A stretch of DNA of 64,000 bases from Lachnospiraceae bacterium UBA5899 (GTDB taxonomy: Bacteria; Bacillota; Clostridia; Lachnospirales; Lachnospiraceae), in NCBI GenBank assembly GCA_002432425.1, contig DJEL01000031.1, positions 158,725-222,724 on the forward strand, read 5' to 3'. A program made the position numbers and the translations under genes. The notes under the pieces were generated by a model. It was not told where the DNA came from. It saw nothing but the letters and a program-made list of their open reading frames with translations, and did not search any database. Shown here piece after piece: positions 34,386 to 43,220 of this stretch (its first letter is position 1; every line of letters begins with the position of its first letter).

Positions 34386-35023
34386 ACATTATCCTCCGGG
34401 TTCGTAATGGCACCCGGTTCCTTTTCAATCTGTCTGAAATAATACATGGCAAAACCGCTGACTGTCAGCATGAAGCATGCCGGTCCAATCAGGATACCGA
34501 ACAGCAAGGTGGTCTGGTTCCAGATAAAAATCATCACCTCTATCGCCAGTATGACAATGAGGAAAATGGTCCGTACAAAGAACTTTGTGGCAATCTTGAT
34601 GCCGTTCTTCATGGTCGCCGGCAGGGTATTTTCATACCTTGCACTCAGCGGAAATGCATACAGGAAAATCATCACAATAAAAAAGATTGTGACGATACCG
34701 GCAATCAGAAAAATCACCGGATTATTCGGTAATTTGTTGAAAAGCTCAAAGTCCAGATAGGCCGCATATACGGCAGCTAAGAAAATCAGTCCCAGAGGTA
34801 TCCCCTGTTTCCAGTTCTCCTTAAATGCTTTGATAAACTGTCTTCCCACATATCCCTCACGCTCATCCACCATTTTCAGCGTTACGCTGTAGGCTGCCAC
34901 CGTGGCAGCCCCCATCGTAACAACCGGCAGAGAAAAAACTAACCATAAGAAGTTCAATTTTATCATATCCCACAGTCTTGTGAGAAACCGATAAAGCGGA
35001 CTATCCGTACTAAAGAATTTCAT
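34382..35023 (-). CDS. YesL family (DUF624) membrane protein
   Basis: A 213-residue integral membrane protein with about five membrane helices. YesL/DUF624 proteins occur almost always in LplB/YtcP sugar-transport operons, but their function is not known to me. It follows the binding-protein gene by 35 bp and overlaps the esterase gene by 4 bases. Confidence 0.87.
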   Translation of the reverse strand: MKFFSTDSPLYRFLTRLWDMIKLNFLWLVFSLPVVTMGAATVAAYSVTLKMVDEREGYVGRQFIKAFKENWKQGIPLGLIFLAAVYAAYLDFELFNKLPNNPVIFLIAGIVTIFFIVMIFLYAFPLSARYENTLPATMKNGIKIATKFFVRTIFLIVILAIEVMIFIWNQTTLLFGILIGPACFMLTVSGFAMYYFRQIEKEPGAITNPEDNV

Positions 35024-35058
35024 TTTATTCCCTTCTGCAAAATTTATTTTTCACACTG

Positions 35059-36747
35059 TTATCTAAGAGGTGCCTGAAGAGCATTTCTCTTGGCTGCTTC
35101 TTCGATACACCAGTCAATACACTTGTCATAGCCGTAAGATTTTGCTTTACCGCGCATCTCAGCTACCAGCTTCTCGTATTCTTCGTCGCTTTCTGCGTAG
35201 ATGGCTCTCCAGCTATAGTCCTTTAAGCAGGTTGCTACCTGGTTCCAGGAGGCTTCCAGAGCGGCATCTTTTTCGGACTCGGAGTAGGTGGTCGGGATAT
35301 CTACGGAGTAGTTGCCCTTATCCATGTATTCCTGAACGGTAAGGCATCCGGTCAGTTCTCTCCAGTCTCTTTCTGCTTCACAGCGTCCGTCTTCTACCTG
35401 GGTGCTTGCCCAGTACTGCTGGTCATATCTTTCGCCGGATTCCGGGTTGGTGTCTGCTGCGGTCCATGTGGTGTTGTTTACCTGGAATGCACCGTCGTTA
35501 AAGGTTGCACCGCCCCATTCTTCAGGCATCAGAGTGGTTCTGTCTTCAAAGCAGGTCTTGCCGAAATCAGTGAAGTAGGTCTTGCCGTTTTCATCGTAAT
35601 CCCAGCAGAGTTCCTTCGGGCCGTAGTCCATGGACAGACGTCCTTCGGGAGTACACAGCCAGTTGATGATTTCCATGCAGAGTTCGGGATACTGTGTCTT
35701 GGCACCGATACTCCAGATACGGTTGCCTCCTACTGCGCTTAAGCCGGCAACAATAGGACATGCCTCTGTGGGCTCTAAGCTTTCCATAATCTTGTTTTCA
35801 CTGTAATGCTCTTCTTTGTTGTATGCAAGGGAACCTGCATAGTTGAAGATGGAGAAGAATACGTTACCGTTCTGTACCTTTGCAATCATATCGTCATACT
35901 TCTGGGTCATGGAGTCGGGATCCAGAAGTCCGTTGCGGTATAACTGGTTGAACCATTTTAACATGGTCAGGTAAGGGCTGCCTTCGGAAAGTGCATCATA
36001 GAATTCACCGTTGGTTACATTGTAGTGACCGAAACCGAATTCATCATATCCGTAATAAGCGGTTGCCATAGCTTTTACATACATTACATAGTTGCCGTCC
36101 CAGTCAGGCCATAAGGACATAGCATAGGTCGGCTTTCCATCGTCGCCGGTGGGGCAGATTTCCTTCATCTGCTTTAATACTTCCATTAAGTCATCCAGGT
36201 TGTTTACCTCAGGATGTCCCAGCTGCTCATATAAATCCCAACGGATATCCCAGGTATAGAAGAATGCATCGTGGCTGTCGGAGCTGGATGCTACGTTGTG
36301 TCCGAATCCGTATACCTTGCCGGTACCGGAAATTTCACGGTTCTTCTCCAGTGCGGCCTGCATATGCTCGTTGATGTAGGGACCGTAGTCTGCCAACAGG
36401 TCATCTTCTTCCCAGTCGTAAAGAAGTCCGGCATTAACTGCCTGCATGTAGTCTTTACCGTCGGAACCCCATACTACGATGTCGCCTAAGTTTCCGGCTT
36501 CCATACGGGTGTCATACACACCGTCGCCATCGGGAATCAGGTTTACCTTTACACCGAATTTGTCTTCCAGAATTTTAGCAAACCAGCCCTTCATTTCACC
36601 GGAATAGTTTGCAAGCTGGCTGTACACGGTCAGTGTAACCAGGTCTTTTTTGCCGTTGCTTCCGCCGCTTTTGCCACATCCGGAGAAAAGTCCCAGAACC
36701 ATGACAGCAGTCAGCACAAGTGCAGCTACTCGCTTCATCTTTCTCAT
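35059..36747 (-). CDS. Extracellular sugar-binding lipoprotein, LplA family
   Basis: A 562-residue substrate-binding lipoprotein. The signal peptide ends in F-S-G-C with Cys25 as the lipid site, followed by a Gly/Ser linker. The rest matches family 1 extracellular solute-binding proteins of the LipO/LplA type used for pectin, xylan or other glycan fragments. AGGAGG lies 9 bases before the ATG. With the two permeases upstream it forms a full importer; the ATPase is not encoded here and is often a shared MsmX-type protein in such systems. Confidence 0.93.
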   Translation of the reverse strand: MRKMKRVAALVLTAVMVLGLFSGCGKSGGSNGKKDLVTLTVYSQLANYSGEMKGWFAKILEDKFGVKVNLIPDGDGVYDTRMEAGNLGDIVVWGSDGKDYMQAVNAGLLYDWEEDDLLADYGPYINEHMQAALEKNREISGTGKVYGFGHNVASSSDSHDAFFYTWDIRWDLYEQLGHPEVNNLDDLMEVLKQMKEICPTGDDGKPTYAMSLWPDWDGNYVMYVKAMATAYYGYDEFGFGHYNVTNGEFYDALSEGSPYLTMLKWFNQLYRNGLLDPDSMTQKYDDMIAKVQNGNVFFSIFNYAGSLAYNKEEHYSENKIMESLEPTEACPIVAGLSAVGGNRIWSIGAKTQYPELCMEIINWLCTPEGRLSMDYGPKELCWDYDENGKTYFTDFGKTCFEDRTTLMPEEWGGATFNDGAFQVNNTTWTAADTNPESGERYDQQYWASTQVEDGRCEAERDWRELTGCLTVQEYMDKGNYSVDIPTTYSESEKDAALEASWNQVATCLKDYSWRAIYAESDEEYEKLVAEMRGKAKSYGYDKCIDWCIEEAAKRNALQAPLR

Positions 36748-36786
36748 TTTTTTAATCCTCCTTTATATATAGTAAAATGCTTTTTC

Positions 36787-37794
36787 TTAGCCCTTAACGG
36801 CTCCCAGCATAATACCCTTTACAAAATATCTCTGCATGAACGGATATACCATCAGAATCGGTATAATGGATACCATGGAGATTGTGTACTTAATTACTTT
36901 AGCATTTAAAGCGCTCTGCATCAAGGTTTCTCCGACAGAGGAGCTTACACCGCTGTTCATCAGGGCGCCGATGTTAGAGCTGGTATTCAGATACAGGTAC
37001 AGTCTGTGCTGTAAGGTAAACAGATTGGAGGCATCCTGCATCAGGATTAAGGAATCCGTGAAGGAGTTCCAGTGACCTACGGCGCCGAAGATGGCAATAG
37101 TTGCTAAAATCGGCGTACACAGAGGCCAGATAATCTTGCGGAAAATCGTCCAGTAGCTCGCACCGTCCATGAACGCACTCTCTTCCAGTTCCGCCGGAAT
37201 GGACTCAATATAGGTCTTTACCAGGATGATGTTGTACGGAGCCACGATACCCGGGATAATGTATGCCATGAAGTTGTTGGTCAGACCCAGCATGGACATA
37301 TTTAAGTACCAGGGAATGGTTCCGGCATTGAAATACATGGTAACAACCAGGAAGCGGTACCAGAATTTTCTTTTCCACATCTGCTGCTTGGTTACCAGAT
37401 AACCTACGAAAGCGGACGCTGCTACCATTAAAGCGGTACCCAGTAAAGTTCTGCTGATAGTAACTAAGAATGCCTGACCGATTTCGTTTGCCTTAATCAG
37501 GTTAATGTAGTTGTTGATGTTAAGCCCTCTCGGGATAAAGTTAATCAGACCTTTACTTACCAGTTCATTATCGGAAATGGTGTTGATAAACAGATAATAG
37601 AATGGGAAGATACAGATAATGGTGAAGGCAATAAAGAAGGTGTAGTTCAACACGTCAAATATTACGTCACCCGCAGTACGCTTATAGCCCACCTTGTGAG
37701 TCTTATAATACTGCTTTTCCGCTTTTTCTTCGGACTTTGCTTCTGCTTTTCTTGCTTTCCATTCGCCTAAAGCGCTTTTTTTCATTTCAGCCAT
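36787..37794 (-). CDS. Carbohydrate ABC transporter permease, YtcP family
   Basis: A 335-residue MalG-like permease with six predicted membrane helices and the EAA loop near E-S-A-F-M-D-G-A-S-Y-W-x-I-F. The first 40 residues are a charged cytoplasmic tail. It is 12 bp behind the LplB-type gene and 39 bp ahead of the binding-protein gene. A GGGAGGTGG site sets the start. Confidence 0.94.
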   Translation of the reverse strand: MAEMKKSALGEWKARKAEAKSEEKAEKQYYKTHKVGYKRTAGDVIFDVLNYTFFIAFTIICIFPFYYLFINTISDNELVSKGLINFIPRGLNINNYINLIKANEIGQAFLVTISRTLLGTALMVAASAFVGYLVTKQQMWKRKFWYRFLVVTMYFNAGTIPWYLNMSMLGLTNNFMAYIIPGIVAPYNIILVKTYIESIPAELEESAFMDGASYWTIFRKIIWPLCTPILATIAIFGAVGHWNSFTDSLILMQDASNLFTLQHRLYLYLNTSSNIGALMNSGVSSSVGETLMQSALNAKVIKYTISMVSIIPILMVYPFMQRYFVKGIMLGAVKG

Positions 37795-37806
37795 GTTTCC
37801 ACCTCC

Positions 37807-39261
37807 CTACACAATGCTTTCGCCACGCAGCAGCTTGGAAACACCGTTTGCTGCAAACAGCAGTACAACGCTGACTACGGATTTCACCATGCCGACCATG
37901 GTTGCGAACGGTATATTACCGTCCATAATACCTAACTTGTATACATAGTAGTCAAGTACCATGTTGACATTGGTGTTGTTCGGGTTATCGAATACCATGT
38001 ACTGATCCATACCGTTGCTTAAGATACCGGCAATCGCCATCAGGAGCATTACCATGAAGGTAGGAAGCAGTCCGGGCACGGTAATGTGCCACATCTTCTG
38101 GAAACGGCCTGCGCCGTCCACGGTAGCGGCTTCGTAAAGCTGCTGGTCAATACCGGCAATACCGGCTATGTAAATAATGGCGCTCCAGCCGATGCCCTTC
38201 CACATACCCCAGGCTAACATCTTGAACCAGTGACCGGAACTGCTCATCAGCAGGTTCTTGCCTTCTGACCAGACGCCGGTATTTACCATCATACTGCTGA
38301 CGAAACCGTCGGTAGCAAAAATAGCGAATGCGATAGCGTATACCAGAACCCAGCTTATGAAGTTAGGAATGGTTGTGAAGGTCTGTACAAATTTTCTGAC
38401 CCAGGGAGTCTTGATTTCGGACAGGAAAATAGCGAATGCCATTGCGCACCAGCTTGTTGCCAGTCCCAGTCCGCTCATGGCTAAGGTGTTGCGCAGAACG
38501 CGGATAATGTCGTTTCTGGTCGCTTCACTTTCAAATAACATGGTGAACCATTTGAATCCTACGAAGTTATCGGCGGAAAGGGTGCCGCCGGAAGTATAAT
38601 CATAGAATGCGTATCTCCAGCCGTACAGAGGCAGGTAGGAGAATACGAAGCAGAGCGCCGCAAAGGGAAGGAACATTAAGAACAGTTTGTACTGGGATTC
38701 CATCTCGAATTTTTCTTCTTTTGCAGGTTTCGGAAGCAGGCACTGGGTAATCACACTGACTGTCATAACAATGATTGCCATAACAAGGAATAAGAGCCAG
38801 TTTCCTAAGGGAAAATTGGGAATAACCTTGTCGGGCTTGGTGGTCTGTGCAATCTGGCTGTATGCCAGATAAATCCCGCCGAGACCTGCAAACTGCAGGG
38901 CCGCTCCGCCGATACCGAACCAGTTGCCCAGTCTCTTTAATTTATTGTTGCCGAGGGACATACATCCCATAGTTGCCGCACCTAAGATACCGATACAGGC
39001 AATTAAGCTTCCGATAAATAAAATAACGAAAGAAGATTCCTGTACCCAGCCTCTGTCAAAGGCACGTACGCAGAGCTTTGTCAGATCTCCGTATGCCACG
39101 CCTGATGTAAACAGAGACATGTTTTTGTTTACATAATCGCAGATTTTAGCCGGATTGCATGCCGGCAGGAAAATCAGAACTACTGATAAAAGTGCTGCGA
39201 CTCTGGATAAATAGTAGATATATCCAGCCACTTTTTCCTTTCCTGTTTTTCTGTCTTTCAT
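37807..39261 (-). CDS. ABC transporter permease, LplB family, with N-terminal extension
   Basis: A 484-residue permease. Residues from about 188 onward are a normal LplB-type permease with six helices and the EAA loop (E-A-A-T-V-D-G-A-G-R). The first 187 residues are an extra domain with about four membrane helices (near 18-35, 76-98, 112-135, 152-172) that standard LplB proteins of about 300 residues lack. The ATG at 39259-39261 is preceded by AAAGGAG at a long spacing; an upstream GTG is possible. It is the first gene of the permease-binding protein-YesL-esterase operon. Confidence 0.9.
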   Translation of the reverse strand: MKDRKTGKEKVAGYIYYLSRVAALLSVVLIFLPACNPAKICDYVNKNMSLFTSGVAYGDLTKLCVRAFDRGWVQESSFVILFIGSLIACIGILGAATMGCMSLGNNKLKRLGNWFGIGGAALQFAGLGGIYLAYSQIAQTTKPDKVIPNFPLGNWLLFLVMAIIVMTVSVITQCLLPKPAKEEKFEMESQYKLFLMFLPFAALCFVFSYLPLYGWRYAFYDYTSGGTLSADNFVGFKWFTMLFESEATRNDIIRVLRNTLAMSGLGLATSWCAMAFAIFLSEIKTPWVRKFVQTFTTIPNFISWVLVYAIAFAIFATDGFVSSMMVNTGVWSEGKNLLMSSSGHWFKMLAWGMWKGIGWSAIIYIAGIAGIDQQLYEAATVDGAGRFQKMWHITVPGLLPTFMVMLLMAIAGILSNGMDQYMVFDNPNNTNVNMVLDYYVYKLGIMDGNIPFATMVGMVKSVVSVVLLFAANGVSKLLRGESIV

Positions 39262-39314
39262 GTTTCTTTTTGACTCCTTTCCTAAACATTTCACAGATTG
39301 TTCAGATTAATTTT

Positions 39315-39373
39315 ATTATACCTTTCGGGGTCCTCAAAAGATACCGCAATTACTGGACAGAAAATACAGTAAC
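39315..39373 (-). promoter_or_regulatory. Permease operon promoter with upstream inverted repeat
   Basis: On the minus strand a perfect TATAAT (39315-39320) lacks a good -35 box at 17 bp, as expected for an activator-dependent promoter. About 53 bp upstream of the predicted start lies the inverted repeat GTTACTG...CAGTAAT (39349-39373), whose half-site matches the palindrome at the response regulator promoter. This is a likely binding site for that regulator. Confidence 0.55.
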
Positions 39374-39421
39374 TTTTTGGTTGCATCCGCCGTATTCCTT
39401 TTCGGTATCATTTTCCGGCGC

Positions 39422-39451
39422 AAAAAAGGAGCGCCCTTTCGGACGCCCCTT
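39422..39451 (-). terminator. Terminator behind the surface protein gene
   Basis: An 11-bp GC-rich stem (39426-39436 with 39441-39451, two G-U pairs in RNA) closed by a GAAA loop and followed on the minus strand by T6. It lies 29 bp behind the stop codon and separates the surface protein from the permease operon. Confidence 0.88.
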
Positions 39452-39479
39452 CTGTTACTTATCTTATCTGTTTGGCTGA

Positions 39480-41222
39480 TTAGTTTGCTTTTTTCTTCTT
39501 GGAAACTACAACGCCTGCTACAACACCGCCGATTACAACTACTGCTGCAACTACGATACCAACGATAAGGCCGGTATTGCTGCTGCTTGTTTCTTCTGCT
39601 GCAGGAGTGGTTTCAGCGGGAGCGCTTTCTTCAACGGTTTCCGGAGTTTCTGCGGAAGCTTCGTTGTCATAAGCGAAACCGCTTACGGTAAAGGTGATGC
39701 TGATGTCTGTCATGGGAACTGCGTAGTAGCCGATTTCCTTGCAGTCATTGTTCCAGATGTTCTGAAGAAGAATCTTGGTTACTTCTTTGGAATCCGGGTC
39801 TAAAACAGGACCGTTGGGAAGGTCTACATTCTTGCCGTCTACAGTCAGTTTCACATCGGAGAAAGTAATTTCACCGGAGTTAGGAATATCGGTAGAAATA
39901 AAGATTAAGTTTAAGTATTCCTGGGTGGAGAATTCACCGTCCGGGAAGCTTATTCCATCGATGGATACTGTGTAAGTACCATTACCGGAAATTACGGTAT
40001 CATGAATGTTGCCGGGAATGGTGATAGCATTATTGTCCGCATCCCAACCGGTAATCTGATTGAAATAATCGGTGCCAAGACCATAGGTTGCATCATCATA
40101 TGCGTTACGGAAGGACCAGTTAGGGGTCTGAATTCCGATGTATGCATTGTATGTACCGTTTAAGTCTACGGGAGCTACATTTACAGTTTCTTCAGCAGCA
40201 GCTGCTACATAAATTTCAGGAGTGATCTCGAAGGTGATCTTCTTGTATCCCTTAGGAGATTCTGCTAAATACTTGTCACCCCATTCGTTGTAACCACCGC
40301 CGATACGGATACATTTGGTTTCATCATAAGCACCGGTACCTTCAGCCCAGAATGCCTTACCTGCGGAAAGATCGGTAGTTACTTCTTCGCCGTCTAAGTA
40401 TACCTTAACATCAAAGGTAGACTGATCGGAAATAGCGGATGCATCGTCTACAATCATGCAGGGTGCAACGTACCATGTGTAGAAAACAGGGCTGTCAAAT
40501 TCAAGGGAAAGAGTAGTGGTTTCGCCACTCTTTAAGGTTCCTGTGGTAGCGGTGATGCCTTCTGCATCTTCGCCTGCGTAGTTGTAACCCCAATCACCGT
40601 CTGCTTCCTTATCAGCGCCGATAGCGATGAATGCATCATAGCTTTCTTCACTTAAGGTAGCTTCGCCTGCTGCAGCGCCTTCTTCTACTGCATTTAAGGT
40701 AATGGTGTAAGTAATTTCCTTGAAGCCCTTGGGAGACTCGGCCATATACTTATCGCCCCATTCGTTGTAGCCGCCTGCAAGACGTACAGCCTGAGTATCG
40801 CTGTAATCACCGGTACCTTCATACCAGAATGCTTTACCTGCGGAGAAATCAATCTTGTCGGTTACATCTTCACCGTCAATCTTTACGCTGTCGATGGTGT
40901 AATCTACGTTACCTACGTTTTCTGCTACCAAAACAGGTGCCATAAACCAGGTATAAACAACTTCTGTAGGGAAGCTTACACCGATGGTTACGGTATCGCC
41001 AACCTTTGCGGTTGCGTCGGTTGCGGTTACATCACCGGCATTGCTGGATGCACCGTTTCCATAGTACTGATATCCCCAGTCACCGTCTGCTTCAGCGTCA
41101 GCGCCAATGGCAAGAAACATCTGATACTCATCTTCTGTAGCGGCAGATGTAAATGTCAGTGTAGAAAACATCATTGCAAATGCCAGAACAGAAGCGAAGA
41201 ATCTCTTCATTTTCTTTTTCAT
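39480..41222 (-). CDS. Membrane-anchored surface protein with repeated modules
   Basis: A 580-residue exported protein with a signal peptide (cut near residue 27) and a C-terminal membrane helix (about 548-571) plus a K-K-K-K tail; no LPxTG motif. Two clear repeats span about 34-178 and 195-337, each opening with A-I-G-A-D-x-E-A-D-G-D-W-G-Y and ending with G-G-Y-N-E-W-G-D-K-Y and E-S-P-K-G. A third, divergent module lies at about 358-515, and a Glu/Pro/Thr-rich stretch precedes the anchor. I do not recognise the family. The aromatic-rich beta pattern and the glycan locus suggest carbohydrate binding, which is inference. Confidence 0.8.
   Translation of the reverse strand: MKKKMKRFFASVLAFAMMFSTLTFTSAATEDEYQMFLAIGADAEADGDWGYQYYGNGASSNAGDVTATDATAKVGDTVTIGVSFPTEVVYTWFMAPVLVAENVGNVDYTIDSVKIDGEDVTDKIDFSAGKAFWYEGTGDYSDTQAVRLAGGYNEWGDKYMAESPKGFKEITYTITLNAVEEGAAAGEATLSEESYDAFIAIGADKEADGDWGYNYAGEDAEGITATTGTLKSGETTTLSLEFDSPVFYTWYVAPCMIVDDASAISDQSTFDVKVYLDGEEVTTDLSAGKAFWAEGTGAYDETKCIRIGGGYNEWGDKYLAESPKGYKKITFEITPEIYVAAAAEETVNVAPVDLNGTYNAYIGIQTPNWSFRNAYDDATYGLGTDYFNQITGWDADNNAITIPGNIHDTVISGNGTYTVSIDGISFPDGEFSTQEYLNLIFISTDIPNSGEITFSDVKLTVDGKNVDLPNGPVLDPDSKEVTKILLQNIWNNDCKEIGYYAVPMTDISITFTVSGFAYDNEASAETPETVEESAPAETTPAAEETSSSNTGLIVGIVVAAVVVIGGVVAGVVVSKKKKAN
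40212..41123 (-). repeat. Two tandem module repeats within the surface protein gene
   Basis: The coding region for residues 34-178 (41123 to about 40689) and 195-337 (40640 to 40212) encodes two copies of a module of about 140 residues. Shared landmarks are the W-G-Y near the start, D-G-E-x-V-T in the middle, S-A-G-K-A-F-W, E-G-T-G and G-G-Y-N-E-W-G-D-K-Y. Similarity is at protein level; the DNA has diverged. Confidence 0.8.
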
Positions 41223-41355
41223 TATATTTTCCTCCTACTAAGAATCCGTGGCTTTTGCCACTTATTGATACTCTTAAGTTTATAGGAATACGGGCTATAA
41301 AAAAACCATCCCTTTTTGACATTTTATACGGACAAAATTGCACATCATTTTTTTA

Positions 41356-43188
41356 TTATTCCGGGCTGACGATGGGCAGTATGACCGTGATGGTGGTTCC
41401 CTTCCCCAGCGTACTGTCGATTTTCATGCCGTATTCCTCGCCGTGGCACAGACGGATACGCTGGTTGATGTTGCACAGACCGATGCTGCTCTTGCGGTTT
41501 AAGGTCTTCTGGGAAATCTTAATCTGCAGCGCTTCCAGCTCCTCTTCCGTCATGCCGCAGCCGTTGTCCGAAATGCATATTTTCAGCATGCCGCCGGCTT
41601 CTTCCATGGATGCCGTACCTTGGCCCGCCTCTGCGGGTATGGCTTCCATGGATACCGAAATCAGACCGTTTTCCTCCACCTGCTCCATGCCGTGCAGAAT
41701 GGCGTTTTCCACAATGGGCTGTAGCAGTATGGGCAGTATCATGTAGCGGTTGGTATCAAATCCCTCCGGCATGTGGATTTCGTAATTAAAGCGGTCGCCG
41801 AAACGTATTCTCTGAATTTGCAGGTAATTCTCCATGTAGTCCAGTTCTTTTTTCAGCGTAACCATGGCGGTTCCCGTATTTTCCAGCACGTAGCGCATGG
41901 ATTTTCCCAATAGCTTAATAGAATTTGCCACCTCTTTGTTGCCCGCCGTCAGCGCCTGCATACGGATACTTTCCAGGGTATTGTATAAGAAGTGCGGATT
42001 TATCTGGCTGGCAAGCATCTTCATTTCCATCACCTGCTGCTCATTCAAAAGCTGTTGCTCGGAAATTCTGGTTTCGTACATCCTGGCGTCCATTTCCTTG
42101 ATTTTCCGCACCATGACCTGCAAGTCCGCGTAAATTTCCGAAAGTTCGTCTTCGCCGCCGAAAGACTGTGCCTCCGGGTATTCCTCGTTGCTGGCTTTTT
42201 TCATCTCATTACGCAGTATGGTGACACGGTTTGTAAAATACCGGGTGAAATAGTGAATGAGTATCCACGGCATGACAACCGCCGCCATGATAATGAGCAG
42301 GCAGGTCATCAGAATGGAAAGGATGTCCTTGTATGCCGAAGCATGCATGGTCACCACGTAAACCCTGCTGTTGGTCTGGTATAAATTTAGGGTGGTAAGC
42401 TTGGTAAAATAGGACTTTGCTCCGTACCACACCGGCCCTAAATATTCGTAATAATTGTCGTAGTAATTGATGTCCATCCGCTGTTTTTCACCGTAGTGCT
42501 TGCGGGTGGAGTCGTACACAATGGTGCCGTCGTCCGTGGACGCGCTGATTTCGTATTCGTTGCTGCCGATACGGGTCTGCAGGTAGTTGTCGCTGACCGT
42601 AATGACAATCACGGCTTCATGGCTGCCGCTCATGACCGTTATCCGGCGCACCAGTGCCAGATTCCAGTAGGAATTGCCGTATTTGTCGTATTTTTCCATG
42701 GGTATCCAGAATGCGCCCGCCTGCAGCATGGCTCTCTGATACCAGCCGGTATTTTTAATATCCTCCCCCGCCAGGGCAAAATGCACGCACTCCGCCGCGA
42801 AGGGATTGTCCGTGTAGACCGTGATGTCGTCAATTTCCGCATGGGTGGAAACATAGTTGTCGATGGTGGTGTAGGCATAGGCATTCGATCCCGGCGGATT
42901 GTCGGAGTCGGACGCCAGAATATCCTGCAGGGCGTCTTCAAAGGAAATGTTCACCGACATGTTGTATACCTGGGTGGTAATCTCAAACAGAATGGTTTTC
43001 ACACGCAGGTTGTCGGACTCCAGCAGGTTTTTATAATAATTGGTGAGCAGATGCCCCGTATTGCCCAGCAAAAAAGAACCGATTACGGTAATGGGCAGTA
43101 CGACGGCAACAATATAGATTACAGATAGCTGCTGCCTGATTTTTCGTTTGCTCATAAAGTCCAGTAAACGGTTCTTTTTTATATTCAT
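41356..43188 (-). CDS. Sensor histidine kinase, YesM type
   Basis: A 610-residue membrane kinase. Helices at about 20-42 and 289-312 enclose an extracytoplasmic sensor domain; a HAMP-like linker follows (about 313-370). The phosphoacceptor His399 lies in Q-I-N-P-H-F-L-Y-N-T-L, the His_kinase signature, and an ATPase domain ends the protein with D-N-G-C-G-M and G-x-G-L-x-N boxes. Its partner is most likely the AraC-type regulator 8 kb away, because no other regulator is in the locus. It is 33 bp behind the GH31 gene on the same strand. Confidence 0.93.
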   Translation of the reverse strand: MNIKKNRLLDFMSKRKIRQQLSVIYIVAVVLPITVIGSFLLGNTGHLLTNYYKNLLESDNLRVKTILFEITTQVYNMSVNISFEDALQDILASDSDNPPGSNAYAYTTIDNYVSTHAEIDDITVYTDNPFAAECVHFALAGEDIKNTGWYQRAMLQAGAFWIPMEKYDKYGNSYWNLALVRRITVMSGSHEAVIVITVSDNYLQTRIGSNEYEISASTDDGTIVYDSTRKHYGEKQRMDINYYDNYYEYLGPVWYGAKSYFTKLTTLNLYQTNSRVYVVTMHASAYKDILSILMTCLLIIMAAVVMPWILIHYFTRYFTNRVTILRNEMKKASNEEYPEAQSFGGEDELSEIYADLQVMVRKIKEMDARMYETRISEQQLLNEQQVMEMKMLASQINPHFLYNTLESIRMQALTAGNKEVANSIKLLGKSMRYVLENTGTAMVTLKKELDYMENYLQIQRIRFGDRFNYEIHMPEGFDTNRYMILPILLQPIVENAILHGMEQVEENGLISVSMEAIPAEAGQGTASMEEAGGMLKICISDNGCGMTEEELEALQIKISQKTLNRKSSIGLCNINQRIRLCHGEEYGMKIDSTLGKGTTITVILPIVSPE

Positions 43189-43220
43189 AGTGTTCTATTC
43201 TCCCTCATTGCGCTTTTACA

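Noticed and set aside
39480..39620. Possible sortase signal (S-S-N-T-G) before the C-terminal helix of the surface protein
   Set aside because: There is no Pro in the motif and no LPxTG or NPxTG form; the helix and Lys tail alone support a membrane anchor.
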